Source: Tardiphaga alba
GTDB taxonomy: Bacteria > Pseudomonadota > Alphaproteobacteria > Rhizobiales > Xanthobacteraceae
Direction: 5' to 3'
Assembly: GCF_018279705.1 (NCBI RefSeq)
Contig: NZ_CP036498.1
Location: 5,411,001-5,475,000, forward strand
Length of the DNA: 64,000 nucleotides
The position numbers and the translations under genes are program-made. Below are positions 25,822 to 35,484 of this stretch, one piece after another (the first letter of the stretch is position 1; each line of letters opens with the position of its first letter). The notes beneath the pieces are model-generated. The model did not search any database, was not told the DNA's origin, and saw only the letters and a program-made list of their open reading frames with translations.

Positions 25822-27315
25822 ATGATTGCTCACGCCGATAACAAACCCTCATGGCGGATTTCCCCGCGCTGGCTGATGGCCGCCGCGGTGGCGATCCTTG
25901 TCGGCTTCTCGCTGATCTGCGGCAGCGTACTGCTCAGCATGCGCCGCGGCGACGAGAAACTGGCGCAGCAGACCCTCGGCAATCTTGCATCCGGCATCGA
26001 TGCGGAGATCGCGCGCAATATCGAAATCTACGACCTGTCGATGCGCAACGTCGCCAGCAACATGACCTCCGCAGAGCTTGTGGAGGTGTCGCGGCCGGTG
26101 CGCCAGATGGTGCTGTTCGACCACGCCGCCACCGCACGCCATTTCGGCGCCATCCAGGTGCTCGATGCCGGCGGCAATGTGACGCTCGATTCATCGACGC
26201 TGGAACCGAAGCCGCAGAATTTTGCGGATGCAAAATTCTTCACCGTGCACAAGCGCGATCCGCTGTTCGGCCTCTATATCTCCAAACCCATGCTGCATAA
26301 CGGCGTGTATGGGATCGTGCTCAGCCACCGCATCGCGGCGCGTGACGGCCAGTTTCTCGGCGTCGTCACCGGCTTCATCGAATATGGCTATTTCCACGCG
26401 ATCGTCGCGCGGCTGCAGCTGGAGCCCGACGACATGATCGCGGTGTTCCGGCAGGACGGCGTGCTGATCGCGCGCGCGCCGTTCGACGAGAATGTCGTCG
26501 GTCGCGACCTGTCCCGGCTGCCCGCAGTGCAGAAATCGCTGGCGGCGTTTTCCGGCTCCTTTATCGGCAGCTCGGCCAGCGACGGCGTTGAACGGCTTTA
26601 TGTCTGGCGCGACAGTTCGCATCCCCTCGTGGTGATGGTCGGCCGGTCCACCGGCGCGATCTTCGGGCAATGGCGGCGGGAGGCGATCCAGATCGCGGGC
26701 GCCATGGGGGCGCTGGGCCTGATCGCCTGCGTGCTGATCATCGTGCTGGTCCGCGAGATGAAAAAGCGCGCCGCGATGGAAGATGAAATGGCGCGGCTGG
26801 CGATGACCGACGGCCTGACCGGTCTCGGCAATCGCCGCCGCTTCGATATCGTGATCGAGACGGAATGGCAGCGCGCGATGCGGACGCGGACGCCGATCTC
26901 CCTGCTGATGATCGACGCCGATCACTTCAAGGCCTTCAACGACGCGTTCGGCCACCAGGCCGGCGACCTCGTTCTGTGCGGCATCGCCTGGAGCATCGCC
27001 CGCCACGCCAAGCGCGCCAGCGATTGTGCCGCACGTTATGGCGGCGAGGAATTCGCGCTGATCCTGCCGGGACTGCCACTGGCCGAAGCAATCGAGCTGG
27101 CCGAACGTATCCGCCGCGAAGTCGGCGCGCTGGAGCGCGACGGCCTCACCACCACCACCGTCAGCATCGGGGCCGCCTGCATGGTGCCGTCATCCGACAA
27201 TGCGTCGGCGCAGCTCCTCAACAATGCGGATACCGCGCTTTACACAGCGAAGTCGCTCGGCCGCAATCAGACCTATCCGGCGTCACCGTCCAAGGCAGTT
27301 CTTGCGGCAGCGTAA
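25822..27315 (+). CDS. Membrane diguanylate cyclase with extracytoplasmic PDC-type sensor
   Basis: This is a 497-residue protein. Transmembrane segment 1 is AVAILVGFSLICGSVLL (about 17-38). Residues ~45-285 form a periplasmic PDC/Cache-like sensor, and transmembrane segment 2 is GALGLIACVLIIVLV (about 295-312). The GGDEF domain begins MTDGLTGLGNRRRFD, has a GGEEF active site (about 406-410), and has an RxxD inhibitory site (RASD) five residues before it. It should make cyclic di-GMP and be feedback-inhibited. A GGDEF/EAL gene follows 100 bases downstream with a similar sensor layout. The ligand is unknown. Confidence 0.93.
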   Translation: MIAHADNKPSWRISPRWLMAAAVAILVGFSLICGSVLLSMRRGDEKLAQQTLGNLASGIDAEIARNIEIYDLSMRNVASNMTSAELVEVSRPVRQMVLFDHAATARHFGAIQVLDAGGNVTLDSSTLEPKPQNFADAKFFTVHKRDPLFGLYISKPMLHNGVYGIVLSHRIAARDGQFLGVVTGFIEYGYFHAIVARLQLEPDDMIAVFRQDGVLIARAPFDENVVGRDLSRLPAVQKSLAAFSGSFIGSSASDGVERLYVWRDSSHPLVVMVGRSTGAIFGQWRREAIQIAGAMGALGLIACVLIIVLVREMKKRAAMEDEMARLAMTDGLTGLGNRRRFDIVIETEWQRAMRTRTPISLLMIDADHFKAFNDAFGHQAGDLVLCGIAWSIARHAKRASDCAARYGGEEFALILPGLPLAEAIELAERIRREVGALERDGLTTTTVSIGAACMVPSSDNASAQLLNNADTALYTAKSLGRNQTYPASPSKAVLAAA

Positions 27316-27415
27316 CTAGATACCACTTTCGGGTTGTAATTAACCCGCCATTCACCTGACTCGCTAACCTGGCTTCTACCTCTCTACTGGTATCCATATC
27401 CTTGACGGGGAGGAT

Positions 27416-30160
27416 ATGCAGGTGCAGCTGGGGCAGATCACGGATGACGCGCAGATTGCAGCGTCCCTCGCGCAGAGGTCGGCACGCGGCCCGATGCCTG
27501 TGCGCCGCAATCTGATCCGCTGGCTCATCCTCGTCGGCACCCTGCTCGTCGTCGCCATCACGGTCGGCACCGCGATGACGGTCAACAATTTCCGCAAGCG
27601 CGCCATCGCGAATTCCAACCGCGAGCTGGAAAACACGGTTCTCCTGCTGTCGCGACATTTCGATCAGCAGTTCCAGGAATTGCAGCGGACCCAAAAGGGA
27701 CTGACCGCGCAGCTAATGACCAATGGCATCATGACGCCGGAGAGCTTCACGCATTCGATGTCCGGCTACGAAGCCCATCTGATGTTGAAGTCGAAGGTGG
27801 ATGATGAGATTGCCGGCGACCTCACCGTGCTGGATGCCGAAGGACGGTTGATCAACTGGTCGGGCTCATGGCCGCCGCCTGACCTCGACCTGGCCGACCG
27901 CGAATATTACCAGACCATCAAGCAGCAGGCGTTCCGAGACGAGGAAATCGTCCAGCCGATCAAGAGCCGCATTACCGGCGAGTGGAAGACGCTGTTCGCA
28001 CGTCGGATCAACGGACCCAAGGGTGAATTCTTCGGCGTCATCACCCGCGGCATCGAGCCGCTCCAGCTCGAACGCTTTTTTGCATCGGTTTCACTGGGCG
28101 AAAATGCCACCGTTTCCATGTTCCATCGCAACGGGACATTGCTGGCGCGCTACCCGCAGGTCCGCTCCCATATCGGCCGTGTCTATAAAGGCAGCCCCCT
28201 GCTCGAGCATCTGCGCTTCAGCGATGATCCGGCGACGCTGCGCACGGTCAGCCCGATCGACAACACCGACCGTCTCGGCTCTGTCCGGCTGTTGCGCGAC
28301 TTTCCGATCGCCCTGATCGCGACCACATCCGTGGAGAATGCGCTCGCCGACTGGCGCAGCCAGACACGGTTCCTTGTTATTCTCGCTGCCGCATCTGCCC
28401 TGATCGTGACAGGTCTGCTGTTCCTGATCATCCGCCATATCCGCCGGCAAAATGAGCGGGCGCAACGCGAGCTGACGCTGGAAAAGAACCGGCTCGACAC
28501 TGCGATCAACAATATGACGCAAGGGCTGGTTCTGTTCGACGCAGAGACCCGTGTCGTGATCCGCAACGAGCGCTATCTCGACATGTACCATCTCACGCCC
28601 GACGACGTGCCGCCGGGCATGCTGTTCCGCGATCTCATCCTGCTGCGGCAGAGCAATGGATCGTTCATGGGCGACGTCGATGAGTATGTCACCAACGCGA
28701 TCAGCAATATCGGCAAGATCACCAGCAAGGTCGCGCAGACCGCCGATGGCCGGTCGATCATGGTGTGGGGACGCCCGGTCGCCGATGGCGGCTGGGTCGC
28801 CACGCATGAAGACATCACGGAGCGCCGACAGGCCGAAGAGAAGATCGTGCATCTCGCCCATTATGATGCGCTGACCGACCTGCCGAACCGCACGCTTTTC
28901 CGCACCGAGCTCGAACGCGAATTGAAGCGCGTGGAGCGGGGCACGCAATGCGCGGTACTGTATATCGACATCGACGAGTTCAAGGGCATCAACGATTCAC
29001 TCGGCCACCCCGTCGGCGACGCACTGCTCAAGGAGATCGCCCGACGCCTGCGCGCCTGCGTGCGCAACAGCGACGTCGTGGCGCGTCTTGGCGGCGACGA
29101 ATTCGCGATCGTGCAGACCAACGTCGACAGCCACGCCAACATCACCGATCTCGTCGCGCGTATCTACGCGACCATACGCGAGCCATTCGAGTGCCTCGGC
29201 CACCGGCTGCTCACCGATGCCTCCATCGGCATCGCCATGGCGCCGCGCGACGGCAACAATCTCGACGAACTCCTGAAGAATGCCGATCTAGCAATGTATG
29301 GCGCCAAGGCTGAAGGGCGCCGCACGTTCCGCTTCTTCGAGCCGCAGATGGACGCCAAGGTCAAGGCACGGCGGATGCTGGAGCTGGACTTGCGGCAGGC
29401 CATGGCCGATGACGACTTCGCTGCCGGCGGCTTCGAGGTTCACTATCAGCCGTTGCTCAGCCTGCGCGACGATGCGATCACCGGCTGCGAAGCGCTGCTG
29501 CGCTGGCGACATCCCGAGCGCGGCATGATCTCACCGGCCGATTTCATCCCCGTCGCCGAGGAAATCGGCGCCATCAATGAACTCGGCGAATGGGTCCTCT
29601 CGACGGCATGTAAAGAGGCCGCTCACTGGCCCGACACCGTGAAAATCGCGGTCAACGTCTCGCCGGTCCAGTTCCGCGGCGCATCGCTGCCGCTGAAGGT
29701 CGCTTCCGCACTCGCAGCGTCCGGCCTGCCCGCACGCCGCCTCGAACTCGAGATCACTGAAGCCGTCCTGATCCGCGACGACGAGACCGCATTGGAGATC
29801 CTTCACGGCCTGCGCGAAATCGGCGTGCGCATCGCGCTCGACGATTTCGGCACCGGCTATTCCAGCCTGAGCTATCTACAGCGCTTCCCGTTCGACAAGA
29901 TCAAGATCGACCGCAGCTTCGTCACTGACATCGCCGAGGCGCATGGATCGTCATCTATCGTGCAGGCGGTGGTGAACATCGCCTCGTCGCGGCACATGAC
30001 GACGACAGCCGAAGGCGTCGAGACCCTGCCGCAGAAAGAGCTGCTCCGCGCGCTCGGATGTACCGAGATGCAAGGCTATCTGTTCAGCCCGCCGAAGCCG
30101 GCCGCTGTCGTGCGGGAATTACTCATTCAGAATGATACAGCGTCCGGCGCAGCGGCTTAG
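27416..30160 (+). CDS. Membrane PDC-PAS-GGDEF-EAL cyclic-di-GMP protein
   Basis: This is a 914-residue protein. Transmembrane helix LIRWLILVGTLLVVAITVG is at about 33-52. A periplasmic PDC-type sensor extends to ~310, and a second helix (FLVILAAASALIVTGLLFLII) is at ~320-340. A PAS-like region (NNMTQGLVLFDAETRVVIRNERYL) follows. The GGDEF domain has an intact GGDEF motif (~559) and an upstream RNSD inhibitory site. The EAL domain has CEALLRWRHP (~691) and DDFGTGYSSLSYL. Both catalytic motifs are complete, so it could make or break down cyclic di-GMP. The ATG at 27416 follows GGGGAGGAT. It is probably regulated together with the upstream cyclase. Confidence 0.94.
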   Translation: MQVQLGQITDDAQIAASLAQRSARGPMPVRRNLIRWLILVGTLLVVAITVGTAMTVNNFRKRAIANSNRELENTVLLLSRHFDQQFQELQRTQKGLTAQLMTNGIMTPESFTHSMSGYEAHLMLKSKVDDEIAGDLTVLDAEGRLINWSGSWPPPDLDLADREYYQTIKQQAFRDEEIVQPIKSRITGEWKTLFARRINGPKGEFFGVITRGIEPLQLERFFASVSLGENATVSMFHRNGTLLARYPQVRSHIGRVYKGSPLLEHLRFSDDPATLRTVSPIDNTDRLGSVRLLRDFPIALIATTSVENALADWRSQTRFLVILAAASALIVTGLLFLIIRHIRRQNERAQRELTLEKNRLDTAINNMTQGLVLFDAETRVVIRNERYLDMYHLTPDDVPPGMLFRDLILLRQSNGSFMGDVDEYVTNAISNIGKITSKVAQTADGRSIMVWGRPVADGGWVATHEDITERRQAEEKIVHLAHYDALTDLPNRTLFRTELERELKRVERGTQCAVLYIDIDEFKGINDSLGHPVGDALLKEIARRLRACVRNSDVVARLGGDEFAIVQTNVDSHANITDLVARIYATIREPFECLGHRLLTDASIGIAMAPRDGNNLDELLKNADLAMYGAKAEGRRTFRFFEPQMDAKVKARRMLELDLRQAMADDDFAAGGFEVHYQPLLSLRDDAITGCEALLRWRHPERGMISPADFIPVAEEIGAINELGEWVLSTACKEAAHWPDTVKIAVNVSPVQFRGASLPLKVASALAASGLPARRLELEITEAVLIRDDETALEILHGLREIGVRIALDDFGTGYSSLSYLQRFPFDKIKIDRSFVTDIAEAHGSSSIVQAVVNIASSRHMTTTAEGVETLPQKELLRALGCTEMQGYLFSPPKPAAVVRELLIQNDTASGAAA

Positions 30161-30181
30161 ATACAGGAACGCGGCGCGCGG

Positions 30182-31225
30182 TCATTCCAGCAACGTAAAC
30201 TGCATCAACAACGTTCGTTGCAGCATTGAGAAATTGTTGTCTGAAATCAGCGTCAGCACGGTATCGCCATTGTCGGCCGTGTGCACATCGATGCCTTCGA
30301 AATTATCGATCTCATGGCCGAGATCGGCTTCGAGAATATTCGGGCCATCGACCACCGCATTCGGCGCCACCGAGGCCAGCGGGACACGGCGGATGCGGAT
30401 GCCGGTGTCACCGAACAGCGAGAATTTCCGTTCCAGCAAGAGCAGATCGCCGGAGGGCAACAGCGCCGCGTCGCTGATGTCGTATTTCAGCGTGCGACGG
30501 ATGCTGAATGTCGCCGGCGCCTTGCCGCCAATGATCCAGCACTGAATATTTCCGGCGCTGTCCAGGCCGCGTTCGGAAATCGCCAGCAGCATGCCGGCCA
30601 GCGGCGTGGACTTGAATTTTTCTTTGGAGACGAGAACCAGCGACTCCAGGCTTTTGTTGTCGGGCAGCTTGCGCATGCCGACCGGCTGCGGGATCGGCTC
30701 GCCCCGCGCAAACACACCGTCGCGGCCGAAATCGAATTTCACGATCTGATGCACGCGCTCGAAGCCGACATAGGCAACGCCGCCTTCCAGCGCGAGGGAT
30801 TCAGAATCGAACCAACCACGCGCTTCCAACGGCTTTCCGTCAGCGCCCAGAATGGGCGCGGCTTCGGCATCGACGATGCCCGCCATGCCGGCGCCGACAT
30901 AGGCGATCTTGCCCGTGAACCACATGCCTTTATCGCTCAACGCGACAAAGCGCTCGCCTTTATCATCGAGCCGCAACGCGGAGATGCCGCCGAAATCGCG
31001 AAACTTCGACGTGAGGACGAGGCCGCTGCGATATTGCAGGGATCCGAACCGCGTTTGCTGAGGATCGCGCGTATCGAAAGCCGGCACCGGGCGGGCATCG
31101 ATGGTGATCTTTTCCGCGGCTTTGGCGGACGCTGGCGCAGGAACGGGAACGCTCTGCGCGCGCGCAAGCGCCGGAATCGCCGCGGTGGCGGCGAGCGAGG
31201 CGAGGATGGAGCGGCGGGTGAGCAT
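30182..31225 (-). CDS. Esterase-like activity of phytase family protein, exported
   Basis: This protein has about 347 residues. The N-terminus MLTRRSILASLAATAAIPALARA is a signal peptide with a Tat-like TRRS. The rest is a beta-propeller-like phytase-like domain (PF13449 type): GGISALRLDDKGERFVALSDKG, WFDSESLALEGGVAYVGFERVHQI, and EIDNFEGIDVHTADNGDTVLTLISDNNFS near the end. Family members are annotated as having esterase-like activity, but physiological substrates are poorly known. I chose the ATG at 31225; a GTG at 31243 would add six residues. It is convergent with the GGDEF-EAL gene, only 21 bases apart. Confidence 0.88.
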   Translation of the reverse strand: MLTRRSILASLAATAAIPALARAQSVPVPAPASAKAAEKITIDARPVPAFDTRDPQQTRFGSLQYRSGLVLTSKFRDFGGISALRLDDKGERFVALSDKGMWFTGKIAYVGAGMAGIVDAEAAPILGADGKPLEARGWFDSESLALEGGVAYVGFERVHQIVKFDFGRDGVFARGEPIPQPVGMRKLPDNKSLESLVLVSKEKFKSTPLAGMLLAISERGLDSAGNIQCWIIGGKAPATFSIRRTLKYDISDAALLPSGDLLLLERKFSLFGDTGIRIRRVPLASVAPNAVVDGPNILEADLGHEIDNFEGIDVHTADNGDTVLTLISDNNFSMLQRTLLMQFTLLE

Positions 31226-31258
31226 GAGCTTCAAGGAATTCACCGCGAGACAAACTCC

Positions 31259-31360
31259 GCCCTCATGGTGAGGAGCGCGCAAAGCGCGCGTCTCGAACCA
31301 TGAATGGAGTGCTCGGCCATCCTTCGAGACGCCGCTTCGCGGCTCCTCAGGATGAGGGCG
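31259..31360. repeat. Intergenic palindromic repeat, family E, copy 1
   Basis: GCCCTCATGGTGAGGAGCGC and AAAGCGCGCGTCTCGAA are mirrored by TTCGAGACGCCGCTTCGCGG and CTCCTCAGGATGAGGGC. A related copy is at 51011-51147. Confidence 0.7.
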
Positions 31361-31372
31361 GCGTGCATGGTG

Positions 31373-33274
31373 TCAATGCACCTTACGCCGTCTGCCGTGG
31401 CTTGGCGCGGGACCATTCGTCTCGCTGAACAGCTCGGCCAGCTTTTCAGTGATGGCACCGCCGAGTTCTTCGGCATCGACGATGGTCACGGCGCGACGAT
31501 AGTAGCGCGTGACGTCGTGACCGATGCCGATGGCGATCAGCTCCACCGGAGAGCGGGTCTCGATCTCCTCGATGATATGGCGGAGATGGCGCTCCAGATA
31601 ATTGCCGGGGTTCACCGACAACGTGCTGTCATCCACCGGCGCACCATCGGAGATCATCATCAGGATCTTGCGCTGCTCGGGGCGGCCGAGCAGGCGCTTA
31701 TGCGCCCAGTCGAGCGCTTCGCCGTCGATGTTCTCCTTCAGGAGACCCTCGCGCATCATCAGGCCCAGGTTCTTGCGCGCACGGCGCCAGGGAGCATCGG
31801 CGGACTTGTAGATGATGTGGCGGAGATCGTTGAGGCGGCCGGGATTGGCCGGCTTGCCGGCGGCAAGCCACGCCTCGCGCGACTGCCCGCCCTTCCACGC
31901 CCGCGTGGTGAAGCCTAGGATCTCGACCTTGACGCCGCAACGCTCCAGCGTGCGTGCGAGAATATCGGCGCAGGTGGCAGCCACGGTGATCGGGCGGCCA
32001 CGCATCGAGCCGGAATTATCCAGCAGCAGCGTGACGACCGTATCGCGGAAGGTCGCTTCCTTCTCGTGCATGAAGGACAGCGGCGAGAACGGATCGGTGA
32101 CCACGCGCGACAGGCGCGCGGGATCGAGGATGCCTTCCTCGAGATCGAAATCCCAGGCGCGGTTCTGCTGCGCCATCAGCTTGCGCTGCAGGCGATTGGC
32201 AAGGCGCGCGACCACGCCCTGCAGATGCGCGAGCTGCTTGTCGAGATAAGCGCGCAGGCGCTCCAGCTCGTCATGGTCGCAGAGGTCTTCGGCGGCGATG
32301 ACTTCGTCATATTTCGGCGCGAAGGCATGATATTCCGGACCGAGGCGTTCGTTTGCCCCGCGCGAATTCGGGCGCGTGGCTTCGCCGGGCGTATCCTCGT
32401 CGCCCATCTCGCCATCTTCGTCGAACGTATCCGAGGCCGACGCCTGCGCGCTTTCCATGGCGCTGTCGGTCATCTCTTCCGACGATTGCTGCGCCTGGTC
32501 CGCGCTCATCTCCTGCGCTGCATCGCTTTCCGGCGAGCCTTCGGCGCCGTCCTGATTGTTCTCGCCCTGGCGCTCGTCGTCGGAGCTTTCCTCGTCATCG
32601 GGCTGAGCGTCGCGGTCCTCGCCGAGTTCGAGATCGGAGAGCAGGCTGTGCACGACGTCGCCGAACTTGGCCTGGTTCTCGGTGATATCCGAGAGCTGGT
32701 CGAGACGCGCACCAATCTTCTCTTCGAGGATCGGGCGCCAGAGATCGACGACCTTCTGCGCTGCGAGCGGCGGCGCGAGGCCGGTGAGACGCTCGCGCAC
32801 CAGCATCGCCAGCGCATCGGCCAGCGGCGCATCGGCACGGTCGGTGATTTCGTCGAATTTACCGCGATGGAAGTGATCTTCCAGCATGGCGCCGAGATTC
32901 TTGGCGACGCCGGCCATGCGGCGCGAGCCGATCGCCTCAACGCGCGCCTGCTCCACGGCCTCGAACACCGAGCGCGCCTGCGGATTGCCGGGCATCAGCT
33001 TGCGATGCACTTTTGGATCGTGACAGGCGAGCTTCAACGCGATGGAATCCGCATGCCCGCGCACGATGGCAGCGTCGCGCTTGCTCAATTTTCGCGCTGG
33101 CTCGGGAAGCCGTGCCTTGCCGGGCGCAAGGCCGGGCTTCTCGGCCGCGTAAGTGACTTCCAGCTCCGGCGTCTTGGCGATCGCGCGCAGTGCTGAAGCA
33201 ACCGAGCGCTTGAACGGCTCGGTCGGCGCTTCCTTGGCACCGGTGCGGAATTGTTTGGTCGGGGTCGTGCTCAT
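31373..33274 (-). CDS. cobT: Cobaltochelatase subunit CobT
   Basis: This is a 633-residue protein, the usual CobT size. The N-terminal helical part ([22 protein letters not shown]) is followed by a very acidic central stretch ([17 protein letters not shown]) and a C-terminal von Willebrand A-type domain. The metal site is [14 protein letters not shown] (DxSxS/G), then [16 protein letters not shown]. With CobS it forms the AAA+ ring that drives cobalt insertion by CobN in aerobic cobalamin synthesis. The ATG at 33274 (MSTTPTKQF) is chosen; the open frame upstream is only repeat sequence. cobS lies 163 bases upstream, separated by a family D repeat. Confidence 0.95.
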   Translation of the reverse strand: MSTTPTKQFRTGAKEAPTEPFKRSVASALRAIAKTPELEVTYAAEKPGLAPGKARLPEPARKLSKRDAAIVRGHADSIALKLACHDPKVHRKLMPGNPQARSVFEAVEQARVEAIGSRRMAGVAKNLGAMLEDHFHRGKFDEITDRADAPLADALAMLVRERLTGLAPPLAAQKVVDLWRPILEEKIGARLDQLSDITENQAKFGDVVHSLLSDLELGEDRDAQPDDEESSDDERQGENNQDGAEGSPESDAAQEMSADQAQQSSEEMTDSAMESAQASASDTFDEDGEMGDEDTPGEATRPNSRGANERLGPEYHAFAPKYDEVIAAEDLCDHDELERLRAYLDKQLAHLQGVVARLANRLQRKLMAQQNRAWDFDLEEGILDPARLSRVVTDPFSPLSFMHEKEATFRDTVVTLLLDNSGSMRGRPITVAATCADILARTLERCGVKVEILGFTTRAWKGGQSREAWLAAGKPANPGRLNDLRHIIYKSADAPWRRARKNLGLMMREGLLKENIDGEALDWAHKRLLGRPEQRKILMMISDGAPVDDSTLSVNPGNYLERHLRHIIEEIETRSPVELIAIGIGHDVTRYYRRAVTIVDAEELGGAITEKLAELFSETNGPAPSHGRRRKVH

Positions 33275-33288
33275 CGCGCCTCGTTTCT

Positions 33289-33428
33289 TCCCTCTCCCCT
33301 TGTGGGAGAGGGTGGATCGACCGCGCAGCGGTCGAGACGGGTGAGGGTAACCACAGGCTCGGAGCCTAGCCGTACCCCTCATCCGCCTCCGCTTCGCGGA
33401 GGCACCTTCTCCCACAAGGGGAGAAGGA
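33289..33428. repeat. Intergenic palindromic repeat, family D, copy 1
   Basis: CCTCTCCCCTTGTGGGAGAGG at one end and CCTTCTCCCACAAGGGGAGAAGG at the other pair with each other. The centre has CGACCGCGCAGCGGTCG and CCTCCGCTTCGCGGAGG hairpins. It separates cobT from cobS, and a full copy is at 44691. Confidence 0.75.
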
Positions 33429-33437
33429 AGAAAGTCG

Positions 33438-34448
33438 TTACGTCAGCGCCACATTCACCGAGCTTTCCGGCAGCTCGGCATTGAAGCAGCGCTGATAGAA
33501 TTCGGCGACCAGCGGGCGCTCGAGTTCATCGCACTTGTTCAGGAACGTGACGCGGAAGGCGAAGCCTATATCGCCGAAGATGTCCGAGTTCTCGGCCCAG
33601 GTGATCACCGTACGCGGGCTCATCACCGTGGAGAGATCGCCATTGGCGAAGGCGTTACGCGTGAGGTCGGCGAGGCGCACCATCTTGTTGACGATGTCCT
33701 TGCCCTCGGCGGTCTGATAGTGCTTGGCCTTGGCCAGCACGATCTCGACTTCCTCGTCATGGGCGAGATAGTTCAGCGTGGTGACGATCGACCAGCGGTC
33801 CATCTGGCCCTGATTGATCTGCTGGGTGCCGTGATAGAGGCCCGACGTGTCGCCGAGGCCGACCGTGTTGGCGGTGGCGAACAGGCGGAAGGCCGGATGC
33901 GGCTTGATGACCTTGTTCTGGTCGAGCAGGGTCAGGCGACCGGCGACTTCCAGCACGCGCTGAATCACGAACATCACGTCCGGGCGACCGGCGTCGTATT
34001 CGTCGAACACCAGCGCAACATTGTGCTGCAGCGCCCAGGGCAGGATGCCGTCACGGAATTCAGTGACCTGCTTGCCGTCGCGGACCACGATGGAGTCCTT
34101 GCCGACGAGGTCGATACGGCTGATGTGGCTGTCCAGATTAACGCGCACGCAGGGCCAGTTCAGGCGGGCGGCGACCTGCTCGATATGGGTCGACTTGCCG
34201 GTGCCGTGGAAGCCGGTGACCATCACGCGGCGGTTGCGGGCAAAGCCGGCGAGAATGGCCAGCGTGGTGGCGCGGTCGAAGCGGTAATCGGGGTCGGCAT
34301 CCGGCACATGCGGGTCGGTCTTGGAGAAGGCCGGCACTTCCAGGTCGGAATCGATGCCGAATACCTTGCGCACCGACACTTTGATGTCGGGAATGCCGGT
34401 CAACGCTTCTGCGGACTGTTCTTGCGCTTTCGTCATGGCGGCGGTCAT
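33438..34448 (-). CDS. cobS: Cobaltochelatase subunit CobS
   Basis: This is a 336-residue MoxR-type AAA+ ATPase. Walker A is [20 protein letters not shown] (about 95-115) and Walker B is [14 protein letters not shown]. Sensor and arginine-finger regions follow ([19 protein letters not shown]). The N-terminus ([22 protein letters not shown]) is typical of CobS. It energises the CobN cobaltochelatase together with CobT for aerobic vitamin B12 synthesis. ATGs at 34448 and 34436 are both possible. The cobN gene is not in this window. Confidence 0.96.
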   Translation of the reverse strand: MTAAMTKAQEQSAEALTGIPDIKVSVRKVFGIDSDLEVPAFSKTDPHVPDADPDYRFDRATTLAILAGFARNRRVMVTGFHGTGKSTHIEQVAARLNWPCVRVNLDSHISRIDLVGKDSIVVRDGKQVTEFRDGILPWALQHNVALVFDEYDAGRPDVMFVIQRVLEVAGRLTLLDQNKVIKPHPAFRLFATANTVGLGDTSGLYHGTQQINQGQMDRWSIVTTLNYLAHDEEVEIVLAKAKHYQTAEGKDIVNKMVRLADLTRNAFANGDLSTVMSPRTVITWAENSDIFGDIGFAFRVTFLNKCDELERPLVAEFYQRCFNAELPESSVNVALT

Positions 34449-34706
34449 CGATCCTCCGTGGTCCCGGGAATGCCGAAACCAGTCTTTCAGTTTGGCTGCG
34501 GATGGGGTGCTTTGCGGAACGTAGCAGAGAGCCGCGGCCGGACAAAGCCCAAGGGAACGTCAAAGCGAACGGCAAAGTTCCAAAATGTAATCATATAGAT
34601 AGGGTCTAACAGCGGTTTTTGGAGCCCTGCCCTGCGAATTGGGCGATGCTCAAACTGCTGCTATTCGTTGAGGTAATCTGCAGCCACCCAGCCAGATAGG
34701 ATTTTC

Positions 34707-35378
34707 GTGCACCACTTCATCGATGCCATCACGCAATTTGTCGCCGCTCATGCCTGGCTTGGCTATCTCACCGTGTTCCTGGCGGCGCTGCTGGAGGCCG
34801 TGCCGGTGCTCGGCACCTTCATTCCGGGCACCACGCTGATCCTGGCGCTGTCGGCGCTGATCCCCGCTGGCGATCTCAAGCTGGTGCCGGTACTGGCGGC
34901 AGCGATCCTGGGCGCCATTCTCGGCGATGGCGCGGCCTACTGGATCGGCCATGTCCGGCAGCGCGACATTCTGCAGATCTGGCCGCTGAAAAACTATCCC
35001 GGCGTGATCGCACAGAGCGAAGCCTTCTTCGCGCGTTTCGGCGCGCTGGCAGTGTTCCTCGCCCGCTTCGTGCCGCCGATCCGGGCCTTCGTGCCGGTGA
35101 CATCAGGCGCGCTCGGCATGCCACCCGCAAAATTCTATCCGGCGAACATCCCGGCCGCGATCATCTGGGCACCGGCCCATGTGCTGCCGGCCGTTTTCGC
35201 GGTTTCGTTCCTCGAACATGTCGGTGGTCTCGCCGGGCTGGAACACAAGGCTAAGCATTACAGCGTGTTGGTGGTGGTCGTGCTGGCGATCATCCTCGGC
35301 GCCGCTGTCTGGTGGTGGTGCCGGCGCAATGCGTCGCAAGACCCCCAAAGGTCTGGCAACCAAAAATCAACCCTTTGA
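34707..35378 (+). CDS. DedA family membrane protein (SNARE-associated/VTT domain)
   Basis: This is a 223-residue inner-membrane protein. AYLTVFLAALLEAVPVLGTFIPG (re-entrant loop start), GDGAAYWIGH and FLARFVPPIRAFVPVTSGALGMPPAKFY are DedA hallmarks, including the conserved Arg residues in RFVPPIRAF. The C-terminus has one more membrane helix (VLVVVVLAIILGAAVWWW). Members flip or recycle polyprenyl phosphate or phospholipids. Which lipid this one moves is unknown. The start is GTG at 34707 (MHHFIDAITQF). It is followed 106 bases later by accA with no terminator seen. Confidence 0.9.
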   Translation: MHHFIDAITQFVAAHAWLGYLTVFLAALLEAVPVLGTFIPGTTLILALSALIPAGDLKLVPVLAAAILGAILGDGAAYWIGHVRQRDILQIWPLKNYPGVIAQSEAFFARFGALAVFLARFVPPIRAFVPVTSGALGMPPAKFYPANIPAAIIWAPAHVLPAVFAVSFLEHVGGLAGLEHKAKHYSVLVVVVLAIILGAAVWWWCRRNASQDPQRSGNQKSTL

Positions 35379-35484
35379 TTTATCAACGAAAAGAAACCCT
35401 GTTCGCTTGACTCCGGCCATGGTTTGACCCGAAAAGCCTGCCACGGCAGTTTCGCCCGCCGTCACTTCTCCCCATATTGAATGA

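Noticed and set aside
34449..34706. Cobalamin riboswitch near cobS
   Set aside because: I could not find B12-box-like sequence or the expected leader; the interval is adjacent to a chelatase gene only.
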